From NCBI RefSeq assembly GCF_021917145.1, contig NC_061064.1:5046098-5110097 (forward strand): a stretch of 64,000 bases of DNA. The letters are read 5' to 3'. This document shows, piece after piece, positions 27,360 to 39,433 of this stretch; the first letter of the stretch is position 1, and the number at the start of each line of letters is the position of its first letter. The notes beneath the pieces are model-generated. The model ran no database searches and was not told the origin of the DNA. It was given only the letters and a program-made list of their open reading frames with translations. Position numbers and translations under genes: made by a program. Source of the stretch: Hypomesus transpacificus (lineage: Eukaryota; Chordata; Actinopteri; Osmeriformes; Osmeridae).

Positions 27360-29630
27360 ATGTGTGCGCATGTGTGTGTGTGCGCGCGTGCATGTGTGCA
27401 TGTGTGCAATATACATTTACAGTAAGTGTGCATGTGTGTGCATAATGTGATTCCACTGCCTCTGCATCTACCAGTCTGTCTAATCCTATACCATTGCCTA
27501 AAAGCCCTGTGCACTGTATTTGCTGATTGTGGACGATGAATGCCTGTGCATGTAATTCACTTAGAAAAGTCTGTCTGTGCAGTTCCTGCCATCAGCAGAC
27601 CAGGGCTGTGCAATCTCCACTAGTGTTAATGAGTGATCACCTCCAAGATTTCATCAACAGTGTCTGGTTATATGGACTTGGTCCGTAAGTTATTTATGAC
27701 ACATGTCAATTTAGCAACAATGGCAAATGAGCTGGACAGGGAAAATCAGAGGCTAGTCACATGGGATGTGGTGCAGAATGGACTGTTTGAGCTGCAGTGG
27801 CAGAAAACATTGTGGCAGAAAACCAGTTTGCCCTTCATTTACAGCACCAATATGGCAGATACTGGCATATCAAGCGGATAACAATTATACTAGGATTTGT
27901 GTATTTAAAAATATATATTTTCTTTACACCAATAGGAAACCAGCCAAATGAGAAAGCACATTCTACAGGGCAGGAAACATGTCAAAGGTGTTATGAGGAA
28001 AAACGATGGTCAGGTATGTGGAGCTTGATATGAATGTGCCTCTCTACTAGGGTAGCCAACCGATTCCTGCTTTTGTGTTTCTGCTAAGAAAACGAGTACA
28101 AGGAGCAGGAGAAGCAGATCTCCATCCCTCCTTCCCAACCTCCTTGCGATGGGAGCATATTACAGTGTGTGCTACTGCCTTCCAGGGGCCAAATGAGTCA
28201 TTACACCAGCGTCCCACCATAGTGTCCCAGAGCCTACTGTGCGTTGGAGCCTGGGTGTCAAGCTACAGTTGTTTTCGCATAAACAGAGAGGTTGTATTCT
28301 TTCAGTTCATAACCATTACTAGCCAACCTGACAGACGTCAGCTCTGAGGAATGCAAGATTGCGAGATCAAGCTACTCGTGAAAGCCTCAGCACCAGTGAA
28401 CACCTGCTTGTATACTAAGACATCCAGTATACGTCAAGGTCCGAGCCTCCTGTACTGGGCCTGGCCCTGGAAGCAGAAGAGGGGAGCCCCTACCTTGGAC
28501 AGACATTTGGGCCACCACGGTCTGGATGTTCTGGACATCGCAGCTGACAGCGCCTGAGTCGTTTCTCTGGACTTCCTGTATGATGAACTCCCAGCGCTGA
28601 GTGGTGCCGCTGGAGAAGTTGGTGGCGGAGAAGCGCTGAGAGTTCCCCAGGACACCGCTCTGCATGGAGATGGTGATAGCCAGGCGGCCGTTGATCAGCC
28701 AGCCCATCACCTCAAAGTCCCCCTCCAGGCTGCAGTTGAAGCGGGCTTTGGAGCCCTGGAGGACGAATGCGTTCAGGGGCTCCAGCTGGACACCTGACAC
28801 CTCTGAGGAGATGGACACAGAGGTGGTGTGGAGAACGATCATATACTTTACATACTGTCGTCTTTTTCTGAAGCTATGAGTCAACGACACATCAATTGAA
28901 TCATCATGAGGAGTAATTGTGAAGGTGTTAAAAGAGGGTGTGAAGACTGAAACTCAGATTAATGGCAACTTGGACCATCGTGTACAGATTTACCGGTTTG
29001 TGAAGGATTGTGCTATATTCATGTGTTTGCTGCCAACACCACGCCCTCAGAAGAGTAAACACAGCAAGCCCTCTTGGCTTTTTGTTCTGCCAAACTGCAG
29101 TTTCGTCAAACCCACCCAGGTGTGTGAAACGTGATAATCAGAGGAACAACTTCTGTCTCTTTCTCTAAGATTGATATTCTTAGTCTGAATATTTTCAGAC
29201 GCAGTATGTTTTTTGTATCTTTGTAATGGGAAAACGGTAACGTCGTGTTTGTGTACAGTTTGATCTGTATGTAAATGATTTGGCGAGAGATCTTTGATTG
29301 GCTTGAAATAAATGTTTTGAAGGTAACTTTCAGTGATGTATCCCGCAGACCAAGTGAGAGATCATTCCCCTGCATTGGTGTGATAAACATAAGAAGAACC
29401 CTGACTTCAGTTAATCCTTTCTAAACAAAGATAGAATGACCAGTGTAAGATGAAGCAAGTATATTATCAGGCAGGAATGTATAACATGTCATCAGACCTC
29501 CTATGCTCATTCTGTGAACTAAACCTGTGATGTTTTATCTTCCAAACACCTGTTTAAAAGATAATTAGATGTTCTCACCTCCAGTTAAGTAGAGTAGAAG
29601 CAGTGCGTAGAACTTGTGAAGACTTGCCAT
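24349..29630 (-). CDS. igsf5: Immunoglobulin superfamily member 5 (JAM4-like)
   Basis: Seven coding exons on the minus strand: 29579-29630, 28494-28802, 25717-26007, 25178-25306, 24851-24875, 24640-24734 and 24349-24506 (about 352 codons, phases consistent). Exon 1 encodes a signal peptide (MASLHKFYALLLLYLTG). Exon 2 is an Ig domain beginning SGVQLEPLNAFVLQG, close to mammalian IGSF5, with cysteines in ARFNC and AVSCD. Exon 3 is a second Ig domain (LWCVAPGWFPAPELSW, then VECRAS). Exon 4 carries the membrane segment (LIAVVVSIGGFALLVLLIL) and a CCKRRKK stop-transfer. The rest is a short cytoplasmic tail. The family is a junctional adhesion protein of epithelia. The carboxy end is uncertain: the frame stays open to a stop at 24349, but GT sites near 24440 could splice onward. 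N-glycosylation sites are frequent in both Ig domains. Confidence 0.88.
24588..24618. repeat. (TG)n microsatellite in igsf5 intron
   Basis: Short TG run directly downstream (on the gene strand) of igsf5 exon 6. Confidence 0.9.
26010..26024 (-). repeat. C15 polypyrimidine tract at igsf5 exon 3 acceptor
   Basis: On the gene strand an uninterrupted run of 15 C sits directly before the AG that opens igsf5 exon 3 (exon begins at 26007). It serves as the pyrimidine tract of the acceptor. Confidence 0.9.
27287..27408. repeat. (TG)n microsatellite with TGTGCGC variants
   Basis: About 120 bp of alternating purine-pyrimidine TG with GCGC and GCATG interruptions, in the intron between the two igsf5 Ig exons. 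Such tracts can adopt Z-DNA. Confidence 0.95.
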
Positions 29631-32600
29631 GTTGCCCAGCTAAAGCTCATGCTGTTTTCTGATAACACAAAACAAACACTAAGTCAATGGTACAACTACC
29701 GGTAACATTTTGCATACTCCTCTGTCCTTGAAAAAAAAAGTGCGCACACAAACACACACATACACACACATACACACACATACACAATTGTTATTGCTAG
29801 CCACAAACATAAAATATCTTATTGTTTACTCAACAAAACTGTGACCAGACATGGGAAATGCGAGTTTACAATACAGTTCTGTCCTATCCTGTACGATACA
29901 GTACAATGCGTAGACTGCCATACTTCCTGTATAGAATACATGAAACCAAATGAAGGTAATCCTTACGCTGTAGTTCTCAAATTCCTCGGTTGACAATTCC
30001 TGTCGAATTTCAGACCCAACGTCAACCAACTTACTTTTAGCAGTCTTGCTTGGTGATGGCTAAATGAACCCAAGCTGAATATCCTGTTGATTCATCTTTG
30101 AGAGCGAGATCACCTGCTTCCTGACTTCCTGATGTATTTCTCCCTATGGAGTTCACGCCTATCACAGTTTTCTTATGAGTCCAAAGAACAATTGTGAGTT
30201 GTAAAACCCTTGATGGAGGGCTTGTTTGAGTATGTGTTCAAGTGGGTATTTCAGCATTTGTGTGCGTTTGTGTTTGCGTGAGTGTTGAAACTTAACCAGA
30301 TGGTTATCAGGAAGTCAGCTAAGGTGGGCTGTCTACCCAAAGGATTTGGGGGCTGTGACCCCATGACACACTGAGTGAGGTGATTGCTTCTGATTACATG
30401 TGTTGGCAGACACTCCCATGAAAGGCAATTAAATACTCACACCCAATGTGTCACTGTGGTGGTGATTTAAGAGTAAGAAGGCTTCGCATGCTGATTGCCA
30501 GAAGGTGATTTGATCTTTACCAACAAGTCATGTCACAGGCTACACATTTCCTTTCCAACAGCACACGTGGTTAAAGGTTAAAGACAGCAGTCCTAACACG
30601 ATACACAAAAGGTCCAGCTTTGGGCTTCAACCAACCAGTGGAAGGACCTTGGCAGTGGTAGGGTGATATCACAGTGGACAGGTGTGGTCTGAGAGAAGGT
30701 GTCATCTTCCTCGCTGGCGTCCATCAGAGTTCACACTCCTGCTGCGGGGCATGGCACGGAGCTGTGACGCACATCTGATGAGTGCTGACGGGAGGCCCAC
30801 ATCAAGTTCAGCGACAAGGTCAACCAGACCTTGTCTGAATGTGCTGTGGTCAGAGTCGTCGGGAGTTAAACGGACGATTCCTGTTACGGGATGTACGATT
30901 CCAGTCTGATTCCGAGGAAGTTTCAAATCTAAATTAAATAAATGTCGGATTATCTGTATTTGAATTGACATCAGAGTATCAATACTTTTTTTTAAACAGA
31001 GAATCTCAGAAGATGAAAATCATATTTGGTGACATATAAGGTGTAGTTACCCATTTTTACCAAAAGAGGACGCTATGTGGTTGTGGTATAAGCACAAGTC
31101 ATCCAAACCTGGTTCAAATTGTATTTGAAATCCTTTGAGTCTGGTCTTGCTTGAGACTGCCAATAGGGTGATGTAGTTGGGGTTATTCTCTTCCAAATTA
31201 AAAGGAAAGGTTCTCCTTGAGATCATTTTTATACCTTACAGTTCAGAGCTTTTCCATCAGGGCGGTGTGTGGCAGGCCTCTTTCCCTCTTTTGAATTTAG
31301 GAAGGACCAAGCCAACCGAATGACATACCTCATCTTTCTCATGGATGATCTCTAGCACTACACATTGGCATGAAAGAGTACTACAACAGCCCTGGAGAAA
31401 ACGCATGCATCCAATGCATAGACATACAGTCTATGATATAATGGCACATATTCAAATACAGTCTATGGTTAGGATATAAATATAAACGTATATATTTTTT
31501 AACACTACATGCATGACATAGTTAACCCCAATAACCCCCTCAGTTGAGAGAGTGAATGTCAATCCTATCTCAGTTTACATAAAAGACAAAGAAATAGGAT
31601 GTTAAGTCTGTGAAATTCGAATGTGTGCTCATTTAAATAAAGGGTCTGCTGACCGCATCTGAATGGGCTTTGTCACACAACACAGGCACAAAAGGCTACA
31701 GTATGATGTTCGATATGATGTCACTAGACCACAAGAAGAAAACAAATTCAAAAAGCACAACGGCGGCCATCATGGAAGCGAGGCCCAGCCTACAGCCAGT
31801 CTGGCCCTTCAGACAGCCAACGTATAGAGCTGGAATGTCTCCAGACACAGCTGGTATTGTACGGGGAAAGGAGAGCAGACAACCATGAAAAACAGGAAGT
31901 AGATAGTGGGGGAGGGGCGGCAGTGGGAGTCCCCTCCATATGGCGTGTGCACAGGAGTAATGAGTCCTTTCCGCCATTAGACCTCCTGTGTCCTAGAGAG
32001 CATACGTTAGAAGCCTTAAAGCCTAGCTCTCCCATTGTCTCGTAAGGGTTGACTTTGTATCTTTGCTTTGCTGTTCTGTTGCCTCTATTGAGAGTTAGTC
32101 ATTAAGAATCAGCTATGCTCTATCACCCTTCATTCACAGGCTAACGAAGCAACGGGAGTGGTCCTACTGCCAGACAATGATCTCAATAACAAAAGGAGAG
32201 ACTATCAGGGAATGCGCTGTTGTGTTTTGTGTGTGTGTGCATTCATTTAATTGGAATAGTTATCATGCTGATCAATAGTTAGAAGCTAGTTATGCCCCGG
32301 GCTTAGCTGAGGGTCATTCAGCCTGCTGCAGGCCAGGACAGGGGCTTTCTAGTCTCTACTGAGGTTATTGTCCCCAGCTAACTGAACTGCAAAGGTCTGA
32401 TTCTCTATGAGCTGTACTGCCATTTCAAAACTGCGACCATGCTCTTATCTGTATTGAACTAAAGGTTTTACAAATGTGCTTTTCATAGGTATGTTGAAAT
32501 GAAGGCATGGAATGACATGGGTTAAAAAAAAATGCAAGGATATGGGCGCTGTAAATAAACATTCTAACCATAACATCACAAATAAAAGACTATAAACTTT

Positions 32601-32826
32601 CTTAAAAAAAACTCAGTTTAGTCATAGCAAAAATACTTAAATAGTTGGTGGCACATGGTGACACACAGAATCTTGTTAGTTTCTTCCATTTAGTCCAGAG
32701 ACACAAAAAATTACTTAGTGAAACTTCAGATATTAGAAATCAAAACCAAAATACACATCTATGTATGAAAATACTTTATTTAAACACTTTCATATCAAAT
32801 GACATACATGAGAACAATTGCAAATA
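29631..32826. other. Intergenic between igsf5 and the get1 3' end
   Basis: Holds the igsf5 five-prime flank. No gene supported. In human the genes LCA5L, SH3BGR and B3GALT5 lie between GET1 and IGSF5, and I find no trace of their exons in these 3.2 kb. An open frame at 30702-30971 (minus) lacks recognisable family features. Confidence 0.7.
29743..29786. repeat. (CACATA)n-type microsatellite
   Basis: CA repeat with regular TACACACACA units, just upstream of igsf5 exon 1. Confidence 0.9.
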
Positions 32827-32832
32827 TTTATT
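32827..32832 (-). terminator. Candidate poly(A) signal of get1
   Basis: AATAAA on the minus strand, about 150 nt after the get1 stop. A second AATAAA lies at 32775-32780. Confidence 0.5.
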
Positions 32833-32889
32833 TAGTGCATCATTTGGTCACAATAGACAGCAAAATGGCCCTTTACTCTCCAGTTTCTC

Positions 32890-32970
32890 CACAGGAAGTG
32901 CTCATCCACAGGAAGTGCTCATCCACAGAAAGTGCTCATCCACAGGAAGTGCTCATCCACAGGAAGTGCT
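32890..32970 (-). repeat. 17-bp tandem repeat in the get1 3' UTR
   Basis: Nearly five units of CACAGGAAGTGCTCATC (plus-strand reading) start at 32890, 32907, 32924, 32941 and 32958. Only the third differs (GAAA for GGAA) and the last is cut after 13 bases. The array begins 12 bp beyond the get1 stop, so it should be transcribed in the 3' UTR. Each standard unit contains ACAGGAAGTG, which matches the ETS-factor core. Confidence 0.93.
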
Positions 32971-32981
32971 GAGTCCTCAGC

Positions 32982-35900
32982 TCATCGCCCCACAGCTTGG
33001 AGCACAATGGCGACCACCTTGTTACATACAACGAGCCAGCAGGTGACTCCAACCCCACCTGAAAAACATGAGAAGAGGTTTCCACAACAGCCCCATTACA
33101 ATGACACTAGCACATTTGAGACACAGCTAAATGTTCAAAGACAATACGGTATTTATAATATGGAGAACATCAATTAAGACCAATTTAATCCAAAACATGT
33201 TTTTTACCCAGCTCACAGAAAGAGATTTAATAAAAGGAACAAAAAAAACTCCCCGGATCTGGTAGTGTACGTAATATCGTTGTAAACCCTCATTTGAAGG
33301 TTAAAATACCTTTCAGCTCAGGCCAGGCACTGTCGTTTTCTTGCGAACAACATTGCATTTCTACCAATGATAATCCTTCACGTAAATAGCTACAGCCTAA
33401 TAGTGTGTAGCGTAGAAATGGTAAGCATAAACACTTATGTCACTGTGTGTGTGTCCTTGAATGGTGACCCTGAGCCACTGGTGGTTCATACAGCCCCTCT
33501 CAAGGCAGGCAATAATCTGGCTTACCTGCCACTCCAGATGGGAAGGCCACCATTCGCTCCAGAGGAGAAATCCACTTACTGGGGAGCACAGTCACTGGGT
33601 CAGCACAGTAGTGCCAGATCAAAGAGATCATCAACACGGCCTGGGAAATAGAAAAATAAAGGGATTGTAGAGAGAGTAAGAGACATAGTCACACTCCCGC
33701 CCCTCTCCCCCACTATCTTCTCACGATCCTCATTGAGGAAGTAGTGTGTCGAATGAATGTTCAAATTACTTCCCACACATTCTTTATATTTCAGTGTGAC
33801 ATCGCATACCTGTAGTAGATAGTACACAATGTTAACAACCCCTTTTGTTTTTGCTTGCTGTGCTGTTCTGGACTTCACTGTAAACCAAAAGGGAGAAGAC
33901 AACTTCAGCGTAATGTTTGTGTTAAGCTGTCACACGCACACACAGTAAGGCTGTTTATCACAGGAGTGCTGGAGGACCAACAGGTGAGACTGAATGACAG
34001 CTGGCTAAGAGGGTGGGGATAGAGAGAGATGGGAAAAGTTGCCCCTCCTCAAAAGAAGCTTTGGTCAAGCCACAGGAAATGTGTCATGTCAGAGGTCACC
34101 TTTGCCTTCATCCTCCTGGTGCTCTACAAAGGAAGATTATGGGAGGTCTTTCATCCAATCCCCTCCACAGATACGCCTTTCACTTAGTCACACCGCACCT
34201 CTTATAATGCAATAACTTTAAAAACACAAATTTCACACAGTGTCGTCTAACATTTCAACATTAATGCTAAGTGTTGGAAAAAACATGCAACTTGGCCCCT
34301 TTAGAGTTCTGCTTTTCATAGTGTTTGTATAACAGTGAGCTGAGTGTGGACTTGGATAAGTTATTAAACTGTGGCAGGGTAGGTAGTTTGTAAAGAATAG
34401 AGCGTTTCCTGAAATGGAGACCCCACTCCCTACTCCTTATGGTCCTGTCAATGCCCAAGAGTCTGGGCGGGAAAATTAACCAACGAGAGAGAAACAAGAG
34501 TGAGAGAGAGAGCGAAGGAGGGGTGGACTAGAAGCTGCAGCTGTAACGGTAGCCCCCCCATGTCAACGCGCCACTGTTATCTAAGGCCCGCCCACAAATC
34601 CCACTTTTTTCCTCTATTCTTCCCTCCTTCCTTCACATACATTTGCCGCCTAGTGACCCACAGACAGATGGTGCAATGTGTATGTTAACGCCGGACTTTT
34701 CCCGCCTACAAACCCTGACGAGAGAGGAGTAATAATCACAAAAACAAATATATTTCAGTCACTTAAACCTACAAGGAATATAAAAGGCAGGCTCGGGTAA
34801 TATGATGATACATATTTACACAGTTATACAATTTGACACAACTACCCAAGCGGAATACAAATCTGTCTGGATGGACTCACTTTCACCCTATGGCATTAGG
34901 CAATATAAAGGCTAAACTGGTCCACTTGTTTATGACTATTAAGGACATTAAAGGGTCTGCTGGAGAGGATATTCCATGTAACACATGAGATGTGGGGTAT
35001 ACAACATCACAGAAGGAAAAGAACAAATATAAATCTATTCATTTAGCAGACACTTGCATCCAAAGTAAAGTAGGTGGGGGGGCGGGGGGATTACACTCTC
35101 TTGATCTGCAGTCAAATGCTCAACCACTGAGCTACACCTGTTTTGTGAAATAACATGGTTAGGCACAAAGACCTGTGTGTCTTACCAAACGTTGTCAACT
35201 GGTCGGTCATCTTGTTGATCTTGCGCTCGAGTCGCGCGTACCTAGCAAAGTCGTCCATCATACTGATCGATGAAAGCTCCTTCTTCATGTCCTGAATCTT
35301 GCCCCTCATCTCCACCTCCTGCTCTGCATTCCTCTGAAACACTCTGGATAACTGACATAAAAAGGGAACAGGGAAAAACATATTTAATAGTAAATATTTG
35401 TTGAAAGGAACAGTGAACTGCACAGAGGTGTGACATGCATAACATGAAGGTTAAGGATTGATTTATAGAGACTAGAGGGATTAGAATGGATCCTTTGCAG
35501 ATTAAGAGGGATTAATATATGCTATAGTAATTGACCCAAGGGCAGCATATGCTACTTTTGTGTTTCTATGGACAGTTAACCTACACTATACACTAATCTT
35601 AGTCCATTAGGTATCCTAACCATGGTGTTTATAGGCTGGCTTTCAGACATCATCTTGAATGCATTTCCTGCACATGATTATCTTGCCTTTTAAAACAGCA
35701 ACTAAATTAGGTTTTGGGGCTAAATATGTATGTTTAATGTATAACAATCGGACTATATAATGTCTACTAGTTAAGGGTGCAATACGCACTCAACATGGTA
35801 CAACGACGACATTGCTATAAATAGTTGACATGTTTAAACCGAGAGACGTTGAAGTAATTCCCACACAAGCAGAAAAATGAACATAATGTCCTAATACAGA

Positions 35901-36076
35901 CTGGCCGACATTGCAACTGAGCAGTCACGGATTTAAATGGTCAACGAGCTACATTAACCGTCTCGGTGTAAATATAGACTACTCACATGGGAGGAAATGG
36001 ACGGCAACATTATTTTGACGAGGTTGCACAAGATCACAGATCCTAAAACCAGTAACCAGACATACCCGGTCGCCAT
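32982..36076 (-). CDS. get1: Guided entry of tail-anchored proteins factor 1 (WRB)
   Basis: Five exons on the minus strand: 35987-36076, 35186-35351, 33810-33877, 33526-33640 and 32982-33058, giving 171 residues (human 174). GET1/WRB is the ER-membrane receptor subunit that, with CAMLG, takes tail-anchored proteins from the GET3 ATPase and inserts them. An N-terminal membrane segment (YVWLLVLGSVILCNLV) is followed by a long coiled coil (about residues 31-85, including MMDDFARYARLERKINKMTD, the best conserved stretch and the GET3-binding arm). Two further membrane segments follow (NIVYYLLQAVLMISLIW and VTCWLVVCNKVVAIVL). The start is fixed by ATG in exon 1 with a GTGAGT donor. The gene is head-to-head with hmgn1, as in mammals. 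Intron 2 holds a tRNA-derived SINE. Confidence 0.96.
35036..35141 (-). mobile_element. tRNA-Cys-derived SINE fragment
   Basis: Read on the minus strand, the head GTAGCTCAGTGGTTGAGCA then TTGACTGCAGATCAAGAG matches the 5' half of tRNA-Cys(GCA). The B-box half is eroded into a C-rich run. The tail CTTTGGATGCAAGTGTCTGC then TAAATGAAT is the conserved 3' tail common in fish SINEs. It is not a functional tRNA gene. It lies in get1 intron 2. Confidence 0.85.
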
Positions 36077-36724
36077 TTTCCCCCGATTATTTACACCAGC
36101 CGTTGCTACTACAGCAGCACATCCCCTGTCTTAACCGGCATTTTAGCCATTTTCGTTTATGTCTTTAATGCCACGTCCATTATTTTTGTATGATAAATGC
36201 GCATCCAAGGCATGTTTGTGTCGCACTTTGAGCTGGATGTGTGATGTTATTTTAATTCTCAAATATAATAATAAACAGGTCGTTTACATCAAACAATTGG
36301 ACACGGTTTGACGCAGTAGGTTACAATATCTCCCAAAAAATTATAAATGAGTCGGTCCGGTTCCCCATACACCCAAAGGTTGCACAGAAAGGACAAATAA
36401 ATATAGATCTGATTGGCATGTAAGAATACCCACACAGGTATCTCGCTAAGATTTGAAAACGTGTTGACGACTCCTCAGACCAATCAATGGCTACCCAGGG
36501 GCGGAGAGAGCCTTGTCCATCAGGTTGGGGCTATAATGAAATGAATAGGGAGGGAGGGGGAGAATCCAATCCGGTTTGAGCTAGTTTTTGTTCCAATGGA
36601 ACATTAACGTCTTGCTACGCCGTAATAGAACGTACTGTTTGAATCTTTTACTGAACATTGAACGGTATTTTCTTGCTTCTCTCTTTTGCATTTCTCTATT
36701 TTTTTATACAAACGCAAGCCAGCC
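36077..36724. promoter_or_regulatory. Shared get1/hmgn1 bidirectional promoter
   Basis: 648 bp separate the two divergent start codons. The stretch contains CCAAT boxes on the plus strand at 36480-36484, 36566-36570 and 36593-36597, an inverted one (ATTGG) at 36412-36416, and a GC box (GGGGCGG) near 36499. No clear TATA box was seen for either gene, which suits housekeeping bidirectional promoters. Confidence 0.75.
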
Positions 36725-38901
36725 ATGCCTAAAAGGAGCAAAGTGAGTAAAATAAGATCGTTAAAATAATGCATCTATAGATTATAATAAATATTTCATG
36801 AAATACTGTATTTAAGCGACACGTAGGCTGTAGTTGTTCAAATGTAGCAACAATGTGGTCTATTTTGGTTTGCGCGCAATGGCAACATTGTTGCACTGCT
36901 CTATGCACGTATCGGTTTAAAACGTATCCCTCTGTTTTGATCCGGGAAGTGGCGGGTTCTTGTTCATGCAGTGATTTTATACTTTGATAAGTATGACATG
37001 TAAAATATATAAAAAATGTTTTACGGCAAGTGGATTTTTATAAACGTTTATTTTCCACTGGCAATGTCGTGGTTGTTTACAAATAAGACTTTAGCTTGTA
37101 ACCAGACAAAGAGGCGTAGGTAGCCGCGTCGTGAGATGGCATTTCTGCAGAGAAAGTTGGAGGCAGCGATTATTTAGTGAAAAGAACGTCGCATGTATGT
37201 GTTCATGAGTTTAGTTTTTAGAATGCCCTTCTGCACAAACCTACATGTGGAATAGCCGTTCCAGATGCAATCTAATTTCTGGACAGTACTGATGTCCAAT
37301 GCATAGTAGGCGGAGAACCAAGACTGACTCTAAGGCTCTTCTCAAAGGGCATGAAGTGTTGGTGTCATGGCCACCCTTTTGAGAAAGATGAACACCCGAC
37401 GACTTATTTGTCAATAGGCTAACCATTGCAATTTTCAGATACATTTTAATGAATGCATGTCAATGCACAAGTGCACACATTTGCATTTATTTAAATCATA
37501 ATATTATCCCGTGCTTTCATTAGAGTGCCTCTTCGTGTTTTTGTTTGCTCGTGCCAGTTCGGGGTTATGCAATGGCGAGTCTACGACATCACAGCGCCGC
37601 TCTTGTTGCTGGGGATTCTAGTCGATTCTGTAACCATTCGGAGAATCGCTGAGGGTGTCGGAGTGCGAAATTCGAATGAATGGCGGGAACAGATATCACA
37701 CTGGTCGGTGTGGAGCTAGTCTGGCAAGTCCCATTTATTACAAGCGAACGAATGCGTCGGTAGGAGGCGGAGTCGGTGTTCCCCTCCTCTTCAAAGCGAG
37801 CAGGGAGGGCTTGTTGTAATCTAATCATTGGCGATTGGGTAAATTTTTATCTAGGAATAGCATATCCGTTTTTATTGTAAATGAGTGATATCTGTGGAAC
37901 CACTTATGAATTTTTTAAATAATTTTCCTGGTATTTTCTGGTTACGTAGCCTGTTCATTATACGCGACCATTGGCATTTAAACGGCCCCTCCCCCTTCAG
38001 TAAACTCGCTGTTAAGATGCTGTAGTCTTACAATTATATTAATTGTATTTTTTTTATTATCACAGGCTAACAATGACGCTGAGGCAGTGGAGGTAAATAA
38101 TCAAAACCGTTATTAAATTTAATTATTTGCATTACATCTGTGAAGACTGTACTTTGTTGTTACCAAGGAAGCTTTAACTTACGATACAATACAACAACAA
38201 CTCCACTAGAGGTCAGCATCAGCCCACTTGATAACTAAACTTTCCAAATGTTTTTTTGAAATATTTTGCAGCCCAAAAGGAGATCGGAGAGGTTGGTAAA
38301 TGTAAGTATATTCCCAACATCTAAGATTAATTTAGAATCAACTTCCTCTTCTTTCTCCTCATACTCAATGATGACTATGATGGAAGTCAACAAAACGTTT
38401 TTTTTATTTTTTTATTACAGAAACCCACAACCACAACCACAAAAGCAGAGCCAAAGCCAAAGGTAAAATAAGTCTTTGTATTAAAATAGTTACTCCTAAG
38501 AGATGGTTGAAAGTCAAAGGCCAAGATCGTGTTTCAACTTTTCAAACATGTACACTTGCAGAAGGCACCTGCTAAGCCCAAAAAAGCAAAGGAGGTAGAG
38601 AAAGCTAAGCCTGAGGAGAAGAAGGAGGACGTTCCCGCTGAGAATGGAGAAGCCAAAGCCGAAGAAGAGGTAAGGGGCTTCTGGGATTGTAGTTTTTAGT
38701 TTGTTATTGAAAATTTGTTTTTGTTAAAAGTTATTCTCAAACGTTAATTTGACAATACAAATCACAGATCTTGCACAAGATAGTCACGGTAAGGCACATA
38801 AACTGTTGCAGAAATGTCATCGATGTTTGTCATTTTAGGCACCAGCCACGGAAGAAGCTGAACAGAAAGAAGAGGAGGAGGAGGAGGAGGCAGCAGAATA
38901 G
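36725..38901 (+). CDS. hmgn1: High mobility group nucleosome-binding protein 1
   Basis: Six exons: 36725-36742, 38066-38092, 38272-38301, 38421-38462, 38562-38669 and 38839-38901, giving 95 residues (human HMGN1 100). HMGN proteins bind nucleosomes, compete with linker histone and loosen chromatin. The protein starts MPKRSK. The nucleosome-binding core PKRRSERLVNKP is split between exons 3 and 4, a Lys/Ala/Pro-rich region follows, and DVPAENGEAKAEEE matches the mammalian HMGN1 regulatory region. It ends in an acidic tail coded by a GAG repeat. The small-exon structure is typical of HMGN genes, and the head-to-head partner get1 supports HMGN1 over other HMGNs. The core differs from the usual RRSARLSA (see findings). 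AATAAA signals follow at 39428 and 39829. Confidence 0.95.
37540..37850 (+). promoter_or_regulatory. Promoter-like GC-rich patch inside hmgn1 intron 1
   Basis: Within an AT-rich intron, this stretch has raised CpG content, an E2F-like GGCGGGAA at about 37682, a GC-rich GAGGCGGAG and an inverted CCAAT box (GATTGGG). It may be an internal enhancer or alternative promoter. No exon could be anchored to it. Confidence 0.3.
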
Positions 38902-39427
38902 CATCTCTTAAACCACATCTTTTATCAGTGCTCCCTGTACCTCTTTTTCTTGTACAATTCAGGGGAATATTTTTATCAACTATTTTCTAAAAGCAGGTTT
39001 TTTAGTAGTTTGATTGTAGAAACACATTTTTTTATGAAACAAAAAGTACATTTGGAGACGGGGGATTTCATCGCATCCCACATTTTTTGCATCTCCAAAA
39101 CAATTACGGTCATTGTAAATGTCAATGGTTTTATTTTCAATGTTGGGGAGGGAAGGGACTGGTTGATGCATTAAGAACAATGCAAGCCCATCGTTTACAG
39201 GAGTCTGAAACAACTGAGAGAGCTTGCCTGAGAGACTAACATTCCATAGGCTATATGAGGGACGGTAAATGTAACCTGTATTGTAGAGGGCGGGGCGGAA
39301 TTACTCAAGGGGAAACGCATTGTTTTATTGTTTATAATGAGGACAAAAAGTGTTTTAGAATGTTTGTAAGCTGTGTTCCATATGTTAAATCTTGTACTCA
39401 TGCAGTTTTTTCTTAACCATTCTGCAA

Positions 39428-39433
39428 AATAAA
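39428..39433 (+). terminator. Poly(A) signal of hmgn1 (proximal)
   Basis: AATAAA about 530 nt after the hmgn1 stop codon. Confidence 0.65.

Noticed and set aside
30702-30971. Minus-strand 89-codon frame between igsf5 and get1
   Set aside because: It looks somewhat protein-like and is locally GC-rich, but it has no family match I can name, no splice context and no paired exon. It might be a relic of a transposase or lost gene, but I cannot support that.
35036-35141. Possible tRNA-Cys gene
   Set aside because: Only the 5' half resembles tRNA. The T arm and acceptor stem are destroyed and a SINE tail follows.
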